From: CALCTE01 sp045585835
Lineage (GTDB): Bacteria; Bacillota; Clostridia; Oscillospirales; CAG-272
Length of the DNA: 64,000 bases
Direction: 5' to 3'
Assembly: GCA_045585835.1 (NCBI GenBank)
Contig: JAZMZG010000013.1
Coordinates: 1-64,000 of the forward strand
The translations under genes and the position numbers were made by a program. This document shows positions 9,675-17,533 of this stretch, piece after piece (the first letter of the stretch is position 1; each line of letters begins with the position of its first letter). A model generated the notes under the pieces. The model was not told where the DNA came from and did not search any database. It saw only the letters and a list, made by a program, of their open reading frames with translations.

Positions 9675-9959
9675 ATGAAACTCATACCCATCGCAGACAG
9701 AGTTGTTTTAAAAATGACCGAAGCTGAAGAGACGACAAAGAGCGGAATTATACTTACGGGAACCGCTAAAGAAAAGCCTCAAGTTGCTGAGGTTGTTGCA
9801 GTAGGCCCCGGCGGAAACGTTGACGGTAAAGAGGTCGTTATGACCGTTAAGGCGGGAGATAAGGTCATCACAAGCAAATATTCCGGAACGGAAATAAAGC
9901 TTGACGGTGAAGAATACATCGTAGTACGTCAAAACGATATACTTGCAATAGTTGAATAA
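9675..9959 (+). CDS. groES: Co-chaperonin GroES
   Basis: 94-residue GroES/Hsp10, the heptameric lid of the GroEL folding chamber. The N-terminus MKLIPIADRVVLKM, the mobile loop region (EAEETTKSGIILTGTAKEKP) and the C-terminal YIVVRQNDILAIVE are typical. An AAAGGAGGAG ribosome-binding site lies just upstream. Controlled by the CIRCE operator about 50 bases before the start and co-transcribed with groEL, which follows after 13 bases. Confidence 0.98.
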   Translation: MKLIPIADRVVLKMTEAEETTKSGIILTGTAKEKPQVAEVVAVGPGGNVDGKEVVMTVKAGDKVITSKYSGTEIKLDGEEYIVVRQNDILAIVE

Positions 9960-9972
9960 GGAGTGATTTACA

Positions 9973-11598
9973 ATGGCAAAAGAGATAAAGAATGGAACCG
10001 AAGCTCGCGAGGCGCTTCTTCGCGGAATCGATATTTTGGCAAATACCGTTAAGGTAACGCTCGGCCCCAAGGGCAGAAACGTAGTTTTGGATAAAAAGTA
10101 CGGCACACCCATCATCATAAACGACGGTGTTTCGATAGCAAAAGAGATCGAGCTTGAAGACAGATTTGAAAATATGGGCGCACAGATAGTAAAAGAGGTT
10201 GCGACAAAAACAAACGATGCCGCAGGCGACGGTACCACGTCCGCAACCGTACTTGCACAAGCTCTTATCAGAGAGGGAATGAAGAATGTCACAGCGGGCG
10301 CAAACCCCATAATCATCAGAAAGGGTATCCAAGAAGCGACCGAGGCTGCGGTAAAGGCGTTTAAGGCAAATTCCCAAAAGATAAAGGGAAGTGCGGATAT
10401 CGCAAAGGTAGGAACTATCTCCTCCGCAGACGAGGTCGTAGGAAAGCTTATTGCCGATGCTATGGATAAGGTAAGCGCAGACGGCGTTATTACCGTAGAG
10501 GAGAGCAAGTCCGCAGATACCTATTGCGAGGTAGTAGAGGGAATGCAGTTTGACAGAGGCTACATCTCTCCTTATATGGTAACAGATACAGATAAGATGG
10601 AGGCGGTTATTGACGATGCGCTCGTTCTTATAACAGATAAGAAGATATCCTCCATTCAAGAGCTTCTTCCTTTGCTCGAGCAGATAGTACAGTCCGGCAA
10701 GAAGCTCGTTATAATCGCCGAAGACGTTGAGGGCGAAGCGCTCTCCACGCTTCTTGTAAACAGAATAAGAGGTACTTTCACTTGCGTTGCTATCAAGGCT
10801 CCCGGCTTTGGTGACAGACGCAAGGAGATGCTCCGAGATATAGCTATCCTTACGGGCGGACAGGTAATCTCCGAGGAAGTAGGTCTTGAGCTCAAGAGCG
10901 CAACGCTTGATATGCTCGGCGGTGCTTCTCAAATCAAGGTAGACAAGGAAAAGACCATAATCGTCGGCGGTAAGGGCGAAAGCGAAGAAATTGCGGCAAG
11001 AGTTGCGCAGATAAAGGCGGCTATCGAAACGACTACAAGCGACTTCGATAAAGAAAAGCTCCAAGAAAGACTTGCGAAGCTCGCAGGCGGCGTTGCCGTA
11101 ATTAAGGTTGGTGCGGCAACTGAGGTCGAGATGAAGGAGAAGAAGCTGCGTATCGAAGATGCACTCAACGCAACGAAGGCTGCTGTTGAAGAAGGTATCG
11201 TAGCGGGCGGCGGCACTGCATTCGTAAATGCTATTCCCGAGGTTGCAAAGCTTCTTGATAAAGCGGAGGGCGACGAAAAGACAGGTATTCAGATAGTAAT
11301 GAGAGCGCTTGAGGAACCCGTAAGACAGATAGCGGAAAACGCAGGTTTTGAGGGAAGCGTTATTCTTAATGCAATCGTTTCAAAGGGTAAGGTAAACTAC
11401 GGATTTGACGCATACAACGAAAAGTTCGTTGATATGATAAAGTCCGGTATTATAGATCCCACAAAGGTAACAAGAAGTGCGCTTCAGAACGCCGCATCTA
11501 TCGCCGCTATGGTACTCACCACAGAGGCTGTCGTTGCGGATATCCCCGAAAAAGCACCCGAAGCGGCCGCACAAGGCGGTATGGGCGGAATGTATTAA
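9973..11598 (+). CDS. groEL: Chaperonin GroEL
   Basis: 541-residue Hsp60 chaperonin forming the double-ring ATP-dependent folding chamber. The ATPase signature GDGTTSATVLAQAL, the NTVKVTLGPKGRNVVLD N-terminal core, and the flexible C-terminal tail GGMGGMY are all present, with no unusual changes. Second gene of the groESL heat-shock operon under HrcA/CIRCE; an intrinsic terminator follows. Confidence 0.99.
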   Translation: MAKEIKNGTEAREALLRGIDILANTVKVTLGPKGRNVVLDKKYGTPIIINDGVSIAKEIELEDRFENMGAQIVKEVATKTNDAAGDGTTSATVLAQALIREGMKNVTAGANPIIIRKGIQEATEAAVKAFKANSQKIKGSADIAKVGTISSADEVVGKLIADAMDKVSADGVITVEESKSADTYCEVVEGMQFDRGYISPYMVTDTDKMEAVIDDALVLITDKKISSIQELLPLLEQIVQSGKKLVIIAEDVEGEALSTLLVNRIRGTFTCVAIKAPGFGDRRKEMLRDIAILTGGQVISEEVGLELKSATLDMLGGASQIKVDKEKTIIVGGKGESEEIAARVAQIKAAIETTTSDFDKEKLQERLAKLAGGVAVIKVGAATEVEMKEKKLRIEDALNATKAAVEEGIVAGGGTAFVNAIPEVAKLLDKAEGDEKTGIQIVMRALEEPVRQIAENAGFEGSVILNAIVSKGKVNYGFDAYNEKFVDMIKSGIIDPTKVTRSALQNAASIAAMVLTTEAVVADIPEKAPEAAAQGGMGGMY

Positions 11599-11600
11599 AT

Positions 11601-11636
11601 AAAAAGAGCTTGGCACAAGCCAAGCTCTTTTTTATT
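11601..11636. terminator. Bidirectional terminator between groEL and the convergent PHP gene
   Basis: 14-bp perfect stem (11601-11614 with 11619-11632, core GAGCTTGGC), loop ACAA, with A5 on one side and T-run on the other, so it can stop transcription from both convergent genes. Confidence 0.92.
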
Positions 11637-12408
11637 AAAATTTAGGCTTTATAAGCTTTACCGTGTCTATAGGCGTAATGCCCATATCTTTTAGTACGGC
11701 TCTTCCTCTTGCGGCGTATTCTTGATGTCCGCAATGGCGGGGAAGGTGGGCATCGCTTCCCAAAATAACGGGCAAATTCACCTCTTTGGCGATGGTGAAA
11801 AACTCATCTGTCGGGTAGTGTCTGTATGAAGCAAAGCCAAGAAGGTTGAATTCGGCGGGGATATTTTTTTCCTTCATTACCTTGGCAAGCCTTGAAAGAT
11901 GCTTTATATGTACGTCCTTGCCGCCCGTAAAATACGGCACGTCGGGGTGAGCGACGTAGGTGAAATCACCTGTGTTGATAGCTTCTATGCACAAATCGAC
12001 GTAGAGCTTTAAATATTCTTCTTCGGAAAACGGTGCACCTACGTATTTGCCGTTTTTTTCTTTAGGCACGAAGTGTTGCCCCAAAATCAGATAATCCACG
12101 GGAAACTGCGAAATGAATTTTTTGTAATCCTCGTATAATTCGGGGAAATATTCCGTTTCAAATCCGAGATAAATTTCGATATCATTTTTGTACTCGTCGC
12201 GCAGAGAGCATACGCTTTTCACGTATTCTTCGGCTTCGCATTGGCGCATTCTCATTCTGTGAGCGCCGACAGACTCGTCGGGATACGGTGCGTGGTCGGA
12301 AAAGCCGAGGTACTTAATACCGTTCTTTATGGCTTCTTCAACGTATTCTCTGTCCTCGCCGTCGGCGTGGCGGCACCTCGATGTATGCGTATGGTAATTT
12401 GCAATCAT
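11635..12408 (-). CDS. PHP-domain phosphatase, HisJ/histidinol-phosphatase-like
   Basis: 257-residue PHP-superfamily metallophosphoesterase. Metal ligands are visible in the N-terminal NYHTHTSRCRHADG motif, the LGFSDHAPY segment, LGFETEYFP, and the C-terminal GSDAHLP. The family is usually called histidinol-phosphatase (HisK/HisJ type), but no other his genes are nearby, so the real substrate could be another small phosphoester. It is a single-gene minus-strand unit; its 3' end touches the groEL terminator. Confidence 0.85.
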   Translation of the reverse strand: MIANYHTHTSRCRHADGEDREYVEEAIKNGIKYLGFSDHAPYPDESVGAHRMRMRQCEAEEYVKSVCSLRDEYKNDIEIYLGFETEYFPELYEDYKKFISQFPVDYLILGQHFVPKEKNGKYVGAPFSEEEYLKLYVDLCIEAINTGDFTYVAHPDVPYFTGGKDVHIKHLSRLAKVMKEKNIPAEFNLLGFASYRHYPTDEFFTIAKEVNLPVILGSDAHLPRHCGHQEYAARGRAVLKDMGITPIDTVKLIKPKF

Positions 12409-12518
12409 TTTTTATTCCTTTTCGCTTGTTAAATAGATAATTCAATTTTAAAACAGTTATTATTTTATATCAAAAAACAGTTATTTGCAAGAGTTTTCGG
12501 TGAAATAAAAATAAATGC

Positions 12519-12548
12519 TTGACAATATGGTGTGTACAAGTGTAAACT
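12519..12548 (+). promoter_or_regulatory. Candidate promoter for the amidohydrolase operon
   Basis: TTGACA at 12519-12524, 18-base spacing, TAAACT at 12543-12548, about 24 bases before the start codon. The spacer and -10 contain a direct repeat of GTGTA(C/A)A. Confidence 0.5.
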
Positions 12549-12571
12549 TTAGAGGTAAAGAGGTAAACATT

Positions 12572-13372
12572 ATGGCAATTGATTTTCATACACACGCATT
12601 TCCCGATAAAATAGCAAAAAGAACGATAGAGCATCTTGAGGCTATAACGGTTCAAAATAAACCGATGCACGCCCACACGGACGGCACATTGGATTGCTTG
12701 AGAAATGTACTTAAAAAGAGCAAAATTGACCTTGGTATAGTTATGCCTATATGCACCCGTGACGGTCAAAGCGAGAGCATCAACCGCTTCGCAGAGGGGA
12801 TACGTTCGGACGGACTTTTGTCATTCGGAAGCGTTTTTCCTTATCAAAAGGACAGACTTTGGGTAATAGACGACCTTGCCCGCCGCGGCTTTAAGGGCAT
12901 AAAGCTTCACCCCGAATATCAAGACTGCGAGATCGATTCCGACGAATGCGCCGAGATAATAGAAAGAGCCGAACAGCACGGTATGTACGTTACGGTTCAC
13001 GCAGGATATGACCCCGCATATAAAGGACCGTTTAGGTGTACTCCAAAGAAGGTCGCCGAGCTTTTAAAAAGAGTATCCGGCGAAAATTTGATACTTGCCC
13101 ACCTCGGTTCTCAGGGAATGTGGGACGAGGTACTTGATATCCTATGCGGCACGTGCGTTTATTTTGATACGGCGGCGCTTTGCGGAAACATCACGCCCGA
13201 AACGTACAAAAAGGTAATCGAAAAGCACGGTGCGGAAAAGATATTATTTGCCTCAGACTGCCCGTGGGAAGACCCATCGGAGAGCTTAAAGCTGTTATCT
13301 TCACTCGGACTTACAAACGAGGAATACGACCTTATCACTCATAAAAATGCAGAAAGATTGTTAAAGATATGA
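12572..13372 (+). CDS. Amidohydrolase family 2 metal-dependent hydrolase
   Basis: 266-residue TIM-barrel hydrolase of the amidohydrolase-2 (ACMSD/uracil-hydrolase-like) group. Metal-binding signs are FHTHAFPDK near the N-terminus, a His in VTVHAGYD, a His in LILAHLGSQG, and the late Asp in LFASDCPWEDP. The start at 12572 has AAAGAGG upstream and places the HxH motif right at the N-terminus; the frame extends upstream without homology. Stop and next start overlap as ATGA, linking it to the rRNA methyltransferase gene. The substrate is unknown. Confidence 0.82.
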   Translation: MAIDFHTHAFPDKIAKRTIEHLEAITVQNKPMHAHTDGTLDCLRNVLKKSKIDLGIVMPICTRDGQSESINRFAEGIRSDGLLSFGSVFPYQKDRLWVIDDLARRGFKGIKLHPEYQDCEIDSDECAEIIERAEQHGMYVTVHAGYDPAYKGPFRCTPKKVAELLKRVSGENLILAHLGSQGMWDEVLDILCGTCVYFDTAALCGNITPETYKKVIEKHGAEKILFASDCPWEDPSESLKLLSSLGLTNEEYDLITHKNAERLLKI

Positions 13373-14478
13373 AATACGTTGCAACCTGCCTTTTCGGTAT
13401 GGAAAAGTTTATAAGCGATGACATCACAGCTCTCGGATATAAAAAGACCGACTCCATTGACGGCAGAGTTTTCTTTGAGGGCGACGAGAGCGCTGTTGCA
13501 AGATGTAATATGTGGCTTAGGACCGCAGAGTGCCTTTACATAGAAGTCGGCAGAGCAAAGACTATGAGCTTTGAGGAGCTTTTTGAAGCCGCGTTTTCTT
13601 TACCGTGGGAAAACTTTATCGGCAAAAACTACGCTTTTCCCGTTTCGGGACATTGTATAAAGTCAAAGCTTGCGAGTATACCGAATTGCCAAAAAATAGT
13701 CAAAAAAGCCATCGTAAAAAGGCTATCGCAGAAATACGGCATCGAATGGTTTGAGGAAACGGGCGCAAGCATCGGAATCGAGTTTTTCATTTTCAAGGAT
13801 ATTGCGTATTTTATGATAGACACAAGCGGCACGGGACTTCACAAAAGAGGTTACCGCCTTATGCAAAATGATGCGCCGCTTCGTGAAACTCTTGCATCGG
13901 GACTTGTGAATATTTCAAGGCTTCAAAGGGACGAAATGCTTTGGGACCCAATGTGCGGTTCGGGCACTATCGCTATAGAGGCGGCAAGAAAGCTCCTTAA
14001 TATTGCACCCGGTATTGACAGAAGCTTCAGATTCGAACAGTATCCGTGGTACGATGAAAAATACGCACACCTTGCAAGGCAAGAGGCGCAGGACAGTATC
14101 TTAAACGATAAGCTTGACATATTTGCAACCGACATCGACGAGAACGCCATAAAAGTGGCACAGGCGAATGCCGAGAGGGGCAGAGTGGGGGATAAGATAA
14201 GATTTTTCAAGCTTGACGTCGGCAAATTCTATAACCCGCAGCGTCGCGGTACGGTTATAACGAATCCGCCGTATGGGGAAAGACTGCTTTCTCACGAAGA
14301 AGCACTTTCGCTTTATAAGAAGATGGGCAGAGCATTTTCCGCCGTGGAAAGATGGCATTTGTATATCCTTTGCGGAAACGAGAGCTTCGAGGAAGCCTTT
14401 GGTAAAAAGGCAGATAAAGTCCGCAAGCTCTATAACGGAATGCTAAAATGCAACTTGTACGAATATTTTAAAAGATAA
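13369..14478 (+). CDS. THUMP-domain class I RNA methyltransferase (RlmL/YpsC-like)
   Basis: 369-residue SAM-dependent enzyme resembling the N-terminal half of E. coli RlmL and Bacillus YpsC, which methylate N2 of a guanosine in 23S rRNA. An N-terminal ferredoxin-like/THUMP region (residues ~1-160) is followed by the methyltransferase core with motif I WDPMCGSGTIAIEAA and the catalytic NPPY in VITNPPYGERL. Starts within the stop of the preceding gene (ATGA) and ends in a strong terminator. The exact target nucleotide is inferred from family only. Confidence 0.88.
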   Translation: MKYVATCLFGMEKFISDDITALGYKKTDSIDGRVFFEGDESAVARCNMWLRTAECLYIEVGRAKTMSFEELFEAAFSLPWENFIGKNYAFPVSGHCIKSKLASIPNCQKIVKKAIVKRLSQKYGIEWFEETGASIGIEFFIFKDIAYFMIDTSGTGLHKRGYRLMQNDAPLRETLASGLVNISRLQRDEMLWDPMCGSGTIAIEAARKLLNIAPGIDRSFRFEQYPWYDEKYAHLARQEAQDSILNDKLDIFATDIDENAIKVAQANAERGRVGDKIRFFKLDVGKFYNPQRRGTVITNPPYGERLLSHEEALSLYKKMGRAFSAVERWHLYILCGNESFEEAFGKKADKVRKLYNGMLKCNLYEYFKR

Positions 14479-14510
14479 AAAAACCGAGGCATTACGCCTC
14501 GGTTTTAAAT
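14478..14510. terminator. Terminator between the methyltransferase gene and hpf
   Basis: Stem AAACCGAGGC/GCCTCGGTTT (14481-14490 with 14496-14505), loop ATTAC, flanked by A-run and T-rich ends; placed between convergent genes. Confidence 0.9.
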
Positions 14511-14516
14511 TTTAAA

Positions 14517-15035
14517 TTATTCCTCCGGCACCAAAAGTCCGTATTCTCCGTCTTTTCTCTTATATACCACCGAAAGATTATCCGTCTCGGAATTCTTGAA
14601 AATAAAGAACTGATGCATCAAAAGCTCCATTTCGGTAATAGCTTCTTCGACGTCCATATTTCCTATCTTGAAGCTCTTTGTTTTAACTACGGTAGGTGTA
14701 ATTTCGGGCTCGGGAGAGGAGTATTTATCAAACGCACCGTCACGGAGCCTCTTTTTAAGCCGTGTTTTATTTTTCCTTATCTGACCTTCCAAGATATCTA
14801 CCGCCTTTTCAATGGCGGATATATAGTCTTCGTCGTCGACCTCACTGCGATAGAAGGTGTCTTTGTACAAGATAGTCACCTCTACCTTTTTACGCTCGTT
14901 TTTAAGCTCGGCGAAATTAACCGTTGCTTCGGTGTCGTCGGAGAAGAATTTGTCAAGCTTTGCAAGCTTTTTTTGTACCATTTCCTTCTCTTTTTCCGTG
15001 AGGGTAACTTTTTTGAAAACGAATCTTGCTGTCAT
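14517..15035 (-). CDS. hpf: Long-form ribosome hibernation-promoting factor
   Basis: 172-residue long HPF, which binds the 30S decoding region and pairs ribosomes into inactive 100S dimers. The N-terminal S30AE domain (MTARFVFKKVTLTEKEKEMV to about residue 100) is joined by a charged linker to the C-terminal dimerisation domain with MDVEEAITEMELLMHQFF and VVYKRKDGEYGLL. AAAGGAGA stands just before the ATG. A promoter with -35 TTGTTT, 17-base spacing and -10 TATAAT lies 45-75 bases upstream on the minus strand, divergent from ychF. Confidence 0.96.
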   Translation of the reverse strand: MTARFVFKKVTLTEKEKEMVQKKLAKLDKFFSDDTEATVNFAELKNERKKVEVTILYKDTFYRSEVDDEDYISAIEKAVDILEGQIRKNKTRLKKRLRDGAFDKYSSPEPEITPTVVKTKSFKIGNMDVEEAITEMELLMHQFFIFKNSETDNLSVVYKRKDGEYGLLVPEE

Positions 15036-15079
15036 AAGGGTTCTCCTTTCGCATTTGTTTGAGGCTTATCCTCAAGCAT

Positions 15080-15108
15080 ATTATACCACAATTTACACAA
15101 AAAAACAA
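15080..15108 (-). promoter_or_regulatory. Promoter for hpf
   Basis: Reading the minus strand: TTGTTT (15108-15103), 17-base spacer, TATAAT (15085-15080), with an extended TGG before the -10. A 9-bp perfect inverted repeat (TATCCTCAA at 15067-15075 and TTGAGGATA at 15113-15121) brackets it. Confidence 0.7.
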
Positions 15109-15187
15109 GAGTTTGAGGATAAAAAATATTGAAATCATACAAAGAATTTTCTAAATCTATAAAAATTTTAAAAAAATTGTGTAATTC

Positions 15188-15216
15188 TTGCACAAAACAA
15201 AATTTTATGCTATAAT
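15188..15216 (+). promoter_or_regulatory. Promoter for ychF
   Basis: TTGCAC at 15188-15193, exactly 17 bases, TATAAT at 15211-15216, with TGC extended -10; the ychF start is 60 bases downstream. Confidence 0.85.
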
Positions 15217-15275
15217 ACATATCTACAGTATAGTGATAAATAACACTTTTTGTGCATCGGAAAGGACAGATAAAA

Positions 15276-16370
15276 ATGAAACTCGGTATAGTTGGACTTC
15301 CTAACGTGGGAAAAAGCACCCTCTTTAATGCTATAACAAATGCGGGCGCAGAAGCGGCTAACTACCCCTTTTGCACGATAGAGCCTAACGTGGGGGTTGT
15401 TGCCGTTCCCGACGAGCGCCTTGACGTTTTGGCAAAGATGTACGAGCCCGAAAAATATACACCTGCGGTAATTGAATTCGTTGATATTGCGGGGCTTGTA
15501 AAAGGTGCGGCAAACGGTGAAGGACTCGGAAACAAATTCTTATCGCACATTCGTGAGGTCGATGCGATAATCCACGTGGTACGTTGCTTCGTAAACGATG
15601 ACATCACGCACGTTGAGGGAAGCATAGACCCCAAAAGAGACGTTGACATCATCAACTACGAGCTTATCTTATCGGACATCGAAATAATTTCAAGAAGAAT
15701 AGATAAAACGCAGAAGCTTTTGAAGGGCGACAAGAGCCTTGAGGGCGAGCTCATGCTCCTTGAGCGAGTAAACGAAGCGCTTAATAACGGTATTTCGGCA
15801 AGAGCGCTTGAGTTTAGTGATGACGAAGCGGAAATAATGAAGGATATACCCCTTCTTTCAATGAAGCCCGTAATATATGCGGCAAATATTGCGGAAGCCG
15901 ATGTTGCCAAAGACCCGATGTGCATTGACGCATATAAAACTCTTGCGGAGTTTGCAAAAGCGGAGGGTAGCGGCATACTTCCCATATCCGCCGCAATCGA
16001 ATCGGAGATAGCGGCTCTTGATAAAGACGAGAGAGAAATGTTTCTTGAGGAGCTCGGACTTTCTTCAAGCGGACTTGATAAGCTTATAAAAGAATCCTAC
16101 AGCCTTTTAGGACTCATAAGCTTCCTCACGGCAGGTCCCAAAGAAGTCAGAGCTTGGACGATAAAGAAGGGCTACAAAGCGCCCAAAGCGGCGGGAGAGA
16201 TACACTCCGATTTTGAAAGAGGCTTTATCAGAGCCGAGGTCATTTCGTACGAAGACCTCGTAAGCGTCGGTTCGACGGCTGCCGCAAGAGATAAGGGACT
16301 CATAAGGAGCGAGGGCAAGGAGTACGTAGTTCGAGACGGAGACGTAATAGTATTCAGATTTAACGTGTAA
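15276..16370 (+). CDS. ychF: Redox-regulated ribosome-associated GTPase/ATPase YchF
   Basis: 364-residue Obg-family P-loop NTPase that binds ribosomes and prefers ATP. G1 is GLPNVGKSTLFNAIT at the N-terminus, G3 is DIAGLVKGA with GEGLGNKFL, and the G4 position reads NIAE rather than NKxD, the change that explains ATP preference in this family. A coiled-coil insert and a C-terminal TGS domain (LISFLTAGPKEVRAWTI to VVRDGDVIVFRFNV) complete it. The start at 15276 gives MKLGIVGLPNVG, the family N-terminus, with AAAGGA upstream. The next gene begins 21 bases after the stop. Confidence 0.97.
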   Translation: MKLGIVGLPNVGKSTLFNAITNAGAEAANYPFCTIEPNVGVVAVPDERLDVLAKMYEPEKYTPAVIEFVDIAGLVKGAANGEGLGNKFLSHIREVDAIIHVVRCFVNDDITHVEGSIDPKRDVDIINYELILSDIEIISRRIDKTQKLLKGDKSLEGELMLLERVNEALNNGISARALEFSDDEAEIMKDIPLLSMKPVIYAANIAEADVAKDPMCIDAYKTLAEFAKAEGSGILPISAAIESEIAALDKDEREMFLEELGLSSSGLDKLIKESYSLLGLISFLTAGPKEVRAWTIKKGYKAPKAAGEIHSDFERGFIRAEVISYEDLVSVGSTAAARDKGLIRSEGKEYVVRDGDVIVFRFNV

Positions 16371-16391
16371 AAACAAATAACGGAGGTCGTT

Positions 16392-17489
16392 ATGGAGCTC
16401 GTTTACACAGGCAAAAAGACCGAAGAGGCGATAATCGAATACGCAGAGCTTTACAAGAAGGAGATAACCGTTGATACGGATAATTCCATTTTGATGAAGG
16501 GCGATGCTTTTTTTGCTATGTCCTCACTCGCAAAGGCGTTTGAGGGTAAGGTCGACCTTGTGTATTTTGACCCGCCCCGCAACGGATTTATGGCGTCCGG
16601 CGCTCCCAGACAAAAGCTCAAGACTGAAGAGTATGCGGAATTCATAAGGGAACGGCTTGTCGTAGCGAAGCGTCTTATGTCGGACAAGGGCTCGATATAC
16701 GTTCACGTATCATCATCTTATGCGCACGTTGTAAAGGTGCTTTGCGACGAGATTTTCGGTGAAAAAAACTTCAAAAATGATTTAACGAGAATACGTTCAA
16801 ATCCGAGAAACTCTTTTTCGAATGCTTACGGAAATCAAAAGGACACCTTGCTGTTTTACGCACTTGACGGCGAAAACAATATTTGGAACGATATAAAGGT
16901 GCCTCTTGATGATGACGAATATTCGGACAAATTTAACAAGACCGACGGACTCGGAAGAAGATATGCAACGGTTCCCCTGCACGCACCCGGAGAAACGAAA
17001 AGCGGAGCAACGGGTGATGTTTGGAGAGGAATGAAGGCGCCTAAAGGCAGACATTGGATGACAAGCCCTGAGGAGCTTGACAGACTTGATGGCGAGGGCA
17101 GGATAGAGTGGTCGCAGTCGGGAAACCCGAGACTTATCGTATTTGCCTACGAATACGAGGGCAAGCGTATTCAGGATGTATGGAACTATAAAGACCCCTT
17201 AAATGCGGAGTATCTCGGTGAAAGAAACTCGCAGATGCTCGATATTCTTATACGTCAAAGCTCGGATAAGGGCAGTATCGTGCTTGATTGCTTTGCGGGA
17301 AGCGGCGCGTTCTTACGCTGTGCCGAAAACCTAAAGCGCAGATATATAGGCATCGACTGCAGTGCCGAATCCGTCGATATGATAAAGGCAAAGGCAAGTA
17401 AGAGCCTTGATTATTACGATCTCGAAACAGGATATAAGCAGAGCTTCTTGAAGGAACACGCAGAACAGCTTTCATTTTTTGATGAATAA
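16392..17489 (+). CDS. Orphan beta-class DNA methyltransferase with altered DPPR motif
   Basis: 365-residue DNA methyltransferase of the N6-adenine/N4-cytosine beta class: the catalytic motif precedes the SAM motif, as in type III Mod proteins. Motif IV reads VYFDPPRNGF with D60-P61-P62-R63, where the family has an aromatic residue (DPPY/F/W) that stacks on the flipped base. Motif I (LDCFAGSGAFLRCAE, about residues 297-311) and GIDCSAES are intact. No restriction endonuclease or specificity gene is adjacent; it lies 21 bases after ychF, probably in the same transcript. It could be inactive, act on another substrate, or use another residue for stacking. AACGGAGGT precedes the ATG. Confidence 0.83.
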   Translation: MELVYTGKKTEEAIIEYAELYKKEITVDTDNSILMKGDAFFAMSSLAKAFEGKVDLVYFDPPRNGFMASGAPRQKLKTEEYAEFIRERLVVAKRLMSDKGSIYVHVSSSYAHVVKVLCDEIFGEKNFKNDLTRIRSNPRNSFSNAYGNQKDTLLFYALDGENNIWNDIKVPLDDDEYSDKFNKTDGLGRRYATVPLHAPGETKSGATGDVWRGMKAPKGRHWMTSPEELDRLDGEGRIEWSQSGNPRLIVFAYEYEGKRIQDVWNYKDPLNAEYLGERNSQMLDILIRQSSDKGSIVLDCFAGSGAFLRCAENLKRRYIGIDCSAESVDMIKAKASKSLDYYDLETGYKQSFLKEHAEQLSFFDE

Positions 17490-17493
17490 AGAA

Positions 17494-17524
17494 CAAGCCC
17501 CTCACCGATACGGTGAGGGGCTTG
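17494..17524. terminator. Terminator between the methyltransferase gene and thrS
   Basis: Perfect 14-bp stem (17494-17507 with 17511-17524, CAAGCCCCTCACCG) with a 3-base loop ATA, lying between two convergent genes and followed by AT-rich sequence on both sides. Confidence 0.88.
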
Positions 17525-17533
17525 AATATTTTA

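Noticed and set aside
16392..17489. A restriction-modification system around the methyltransferase
   Set aside because: Neighbours are ychF and thrS; no endonuclease, specificity or helicase gene is present.
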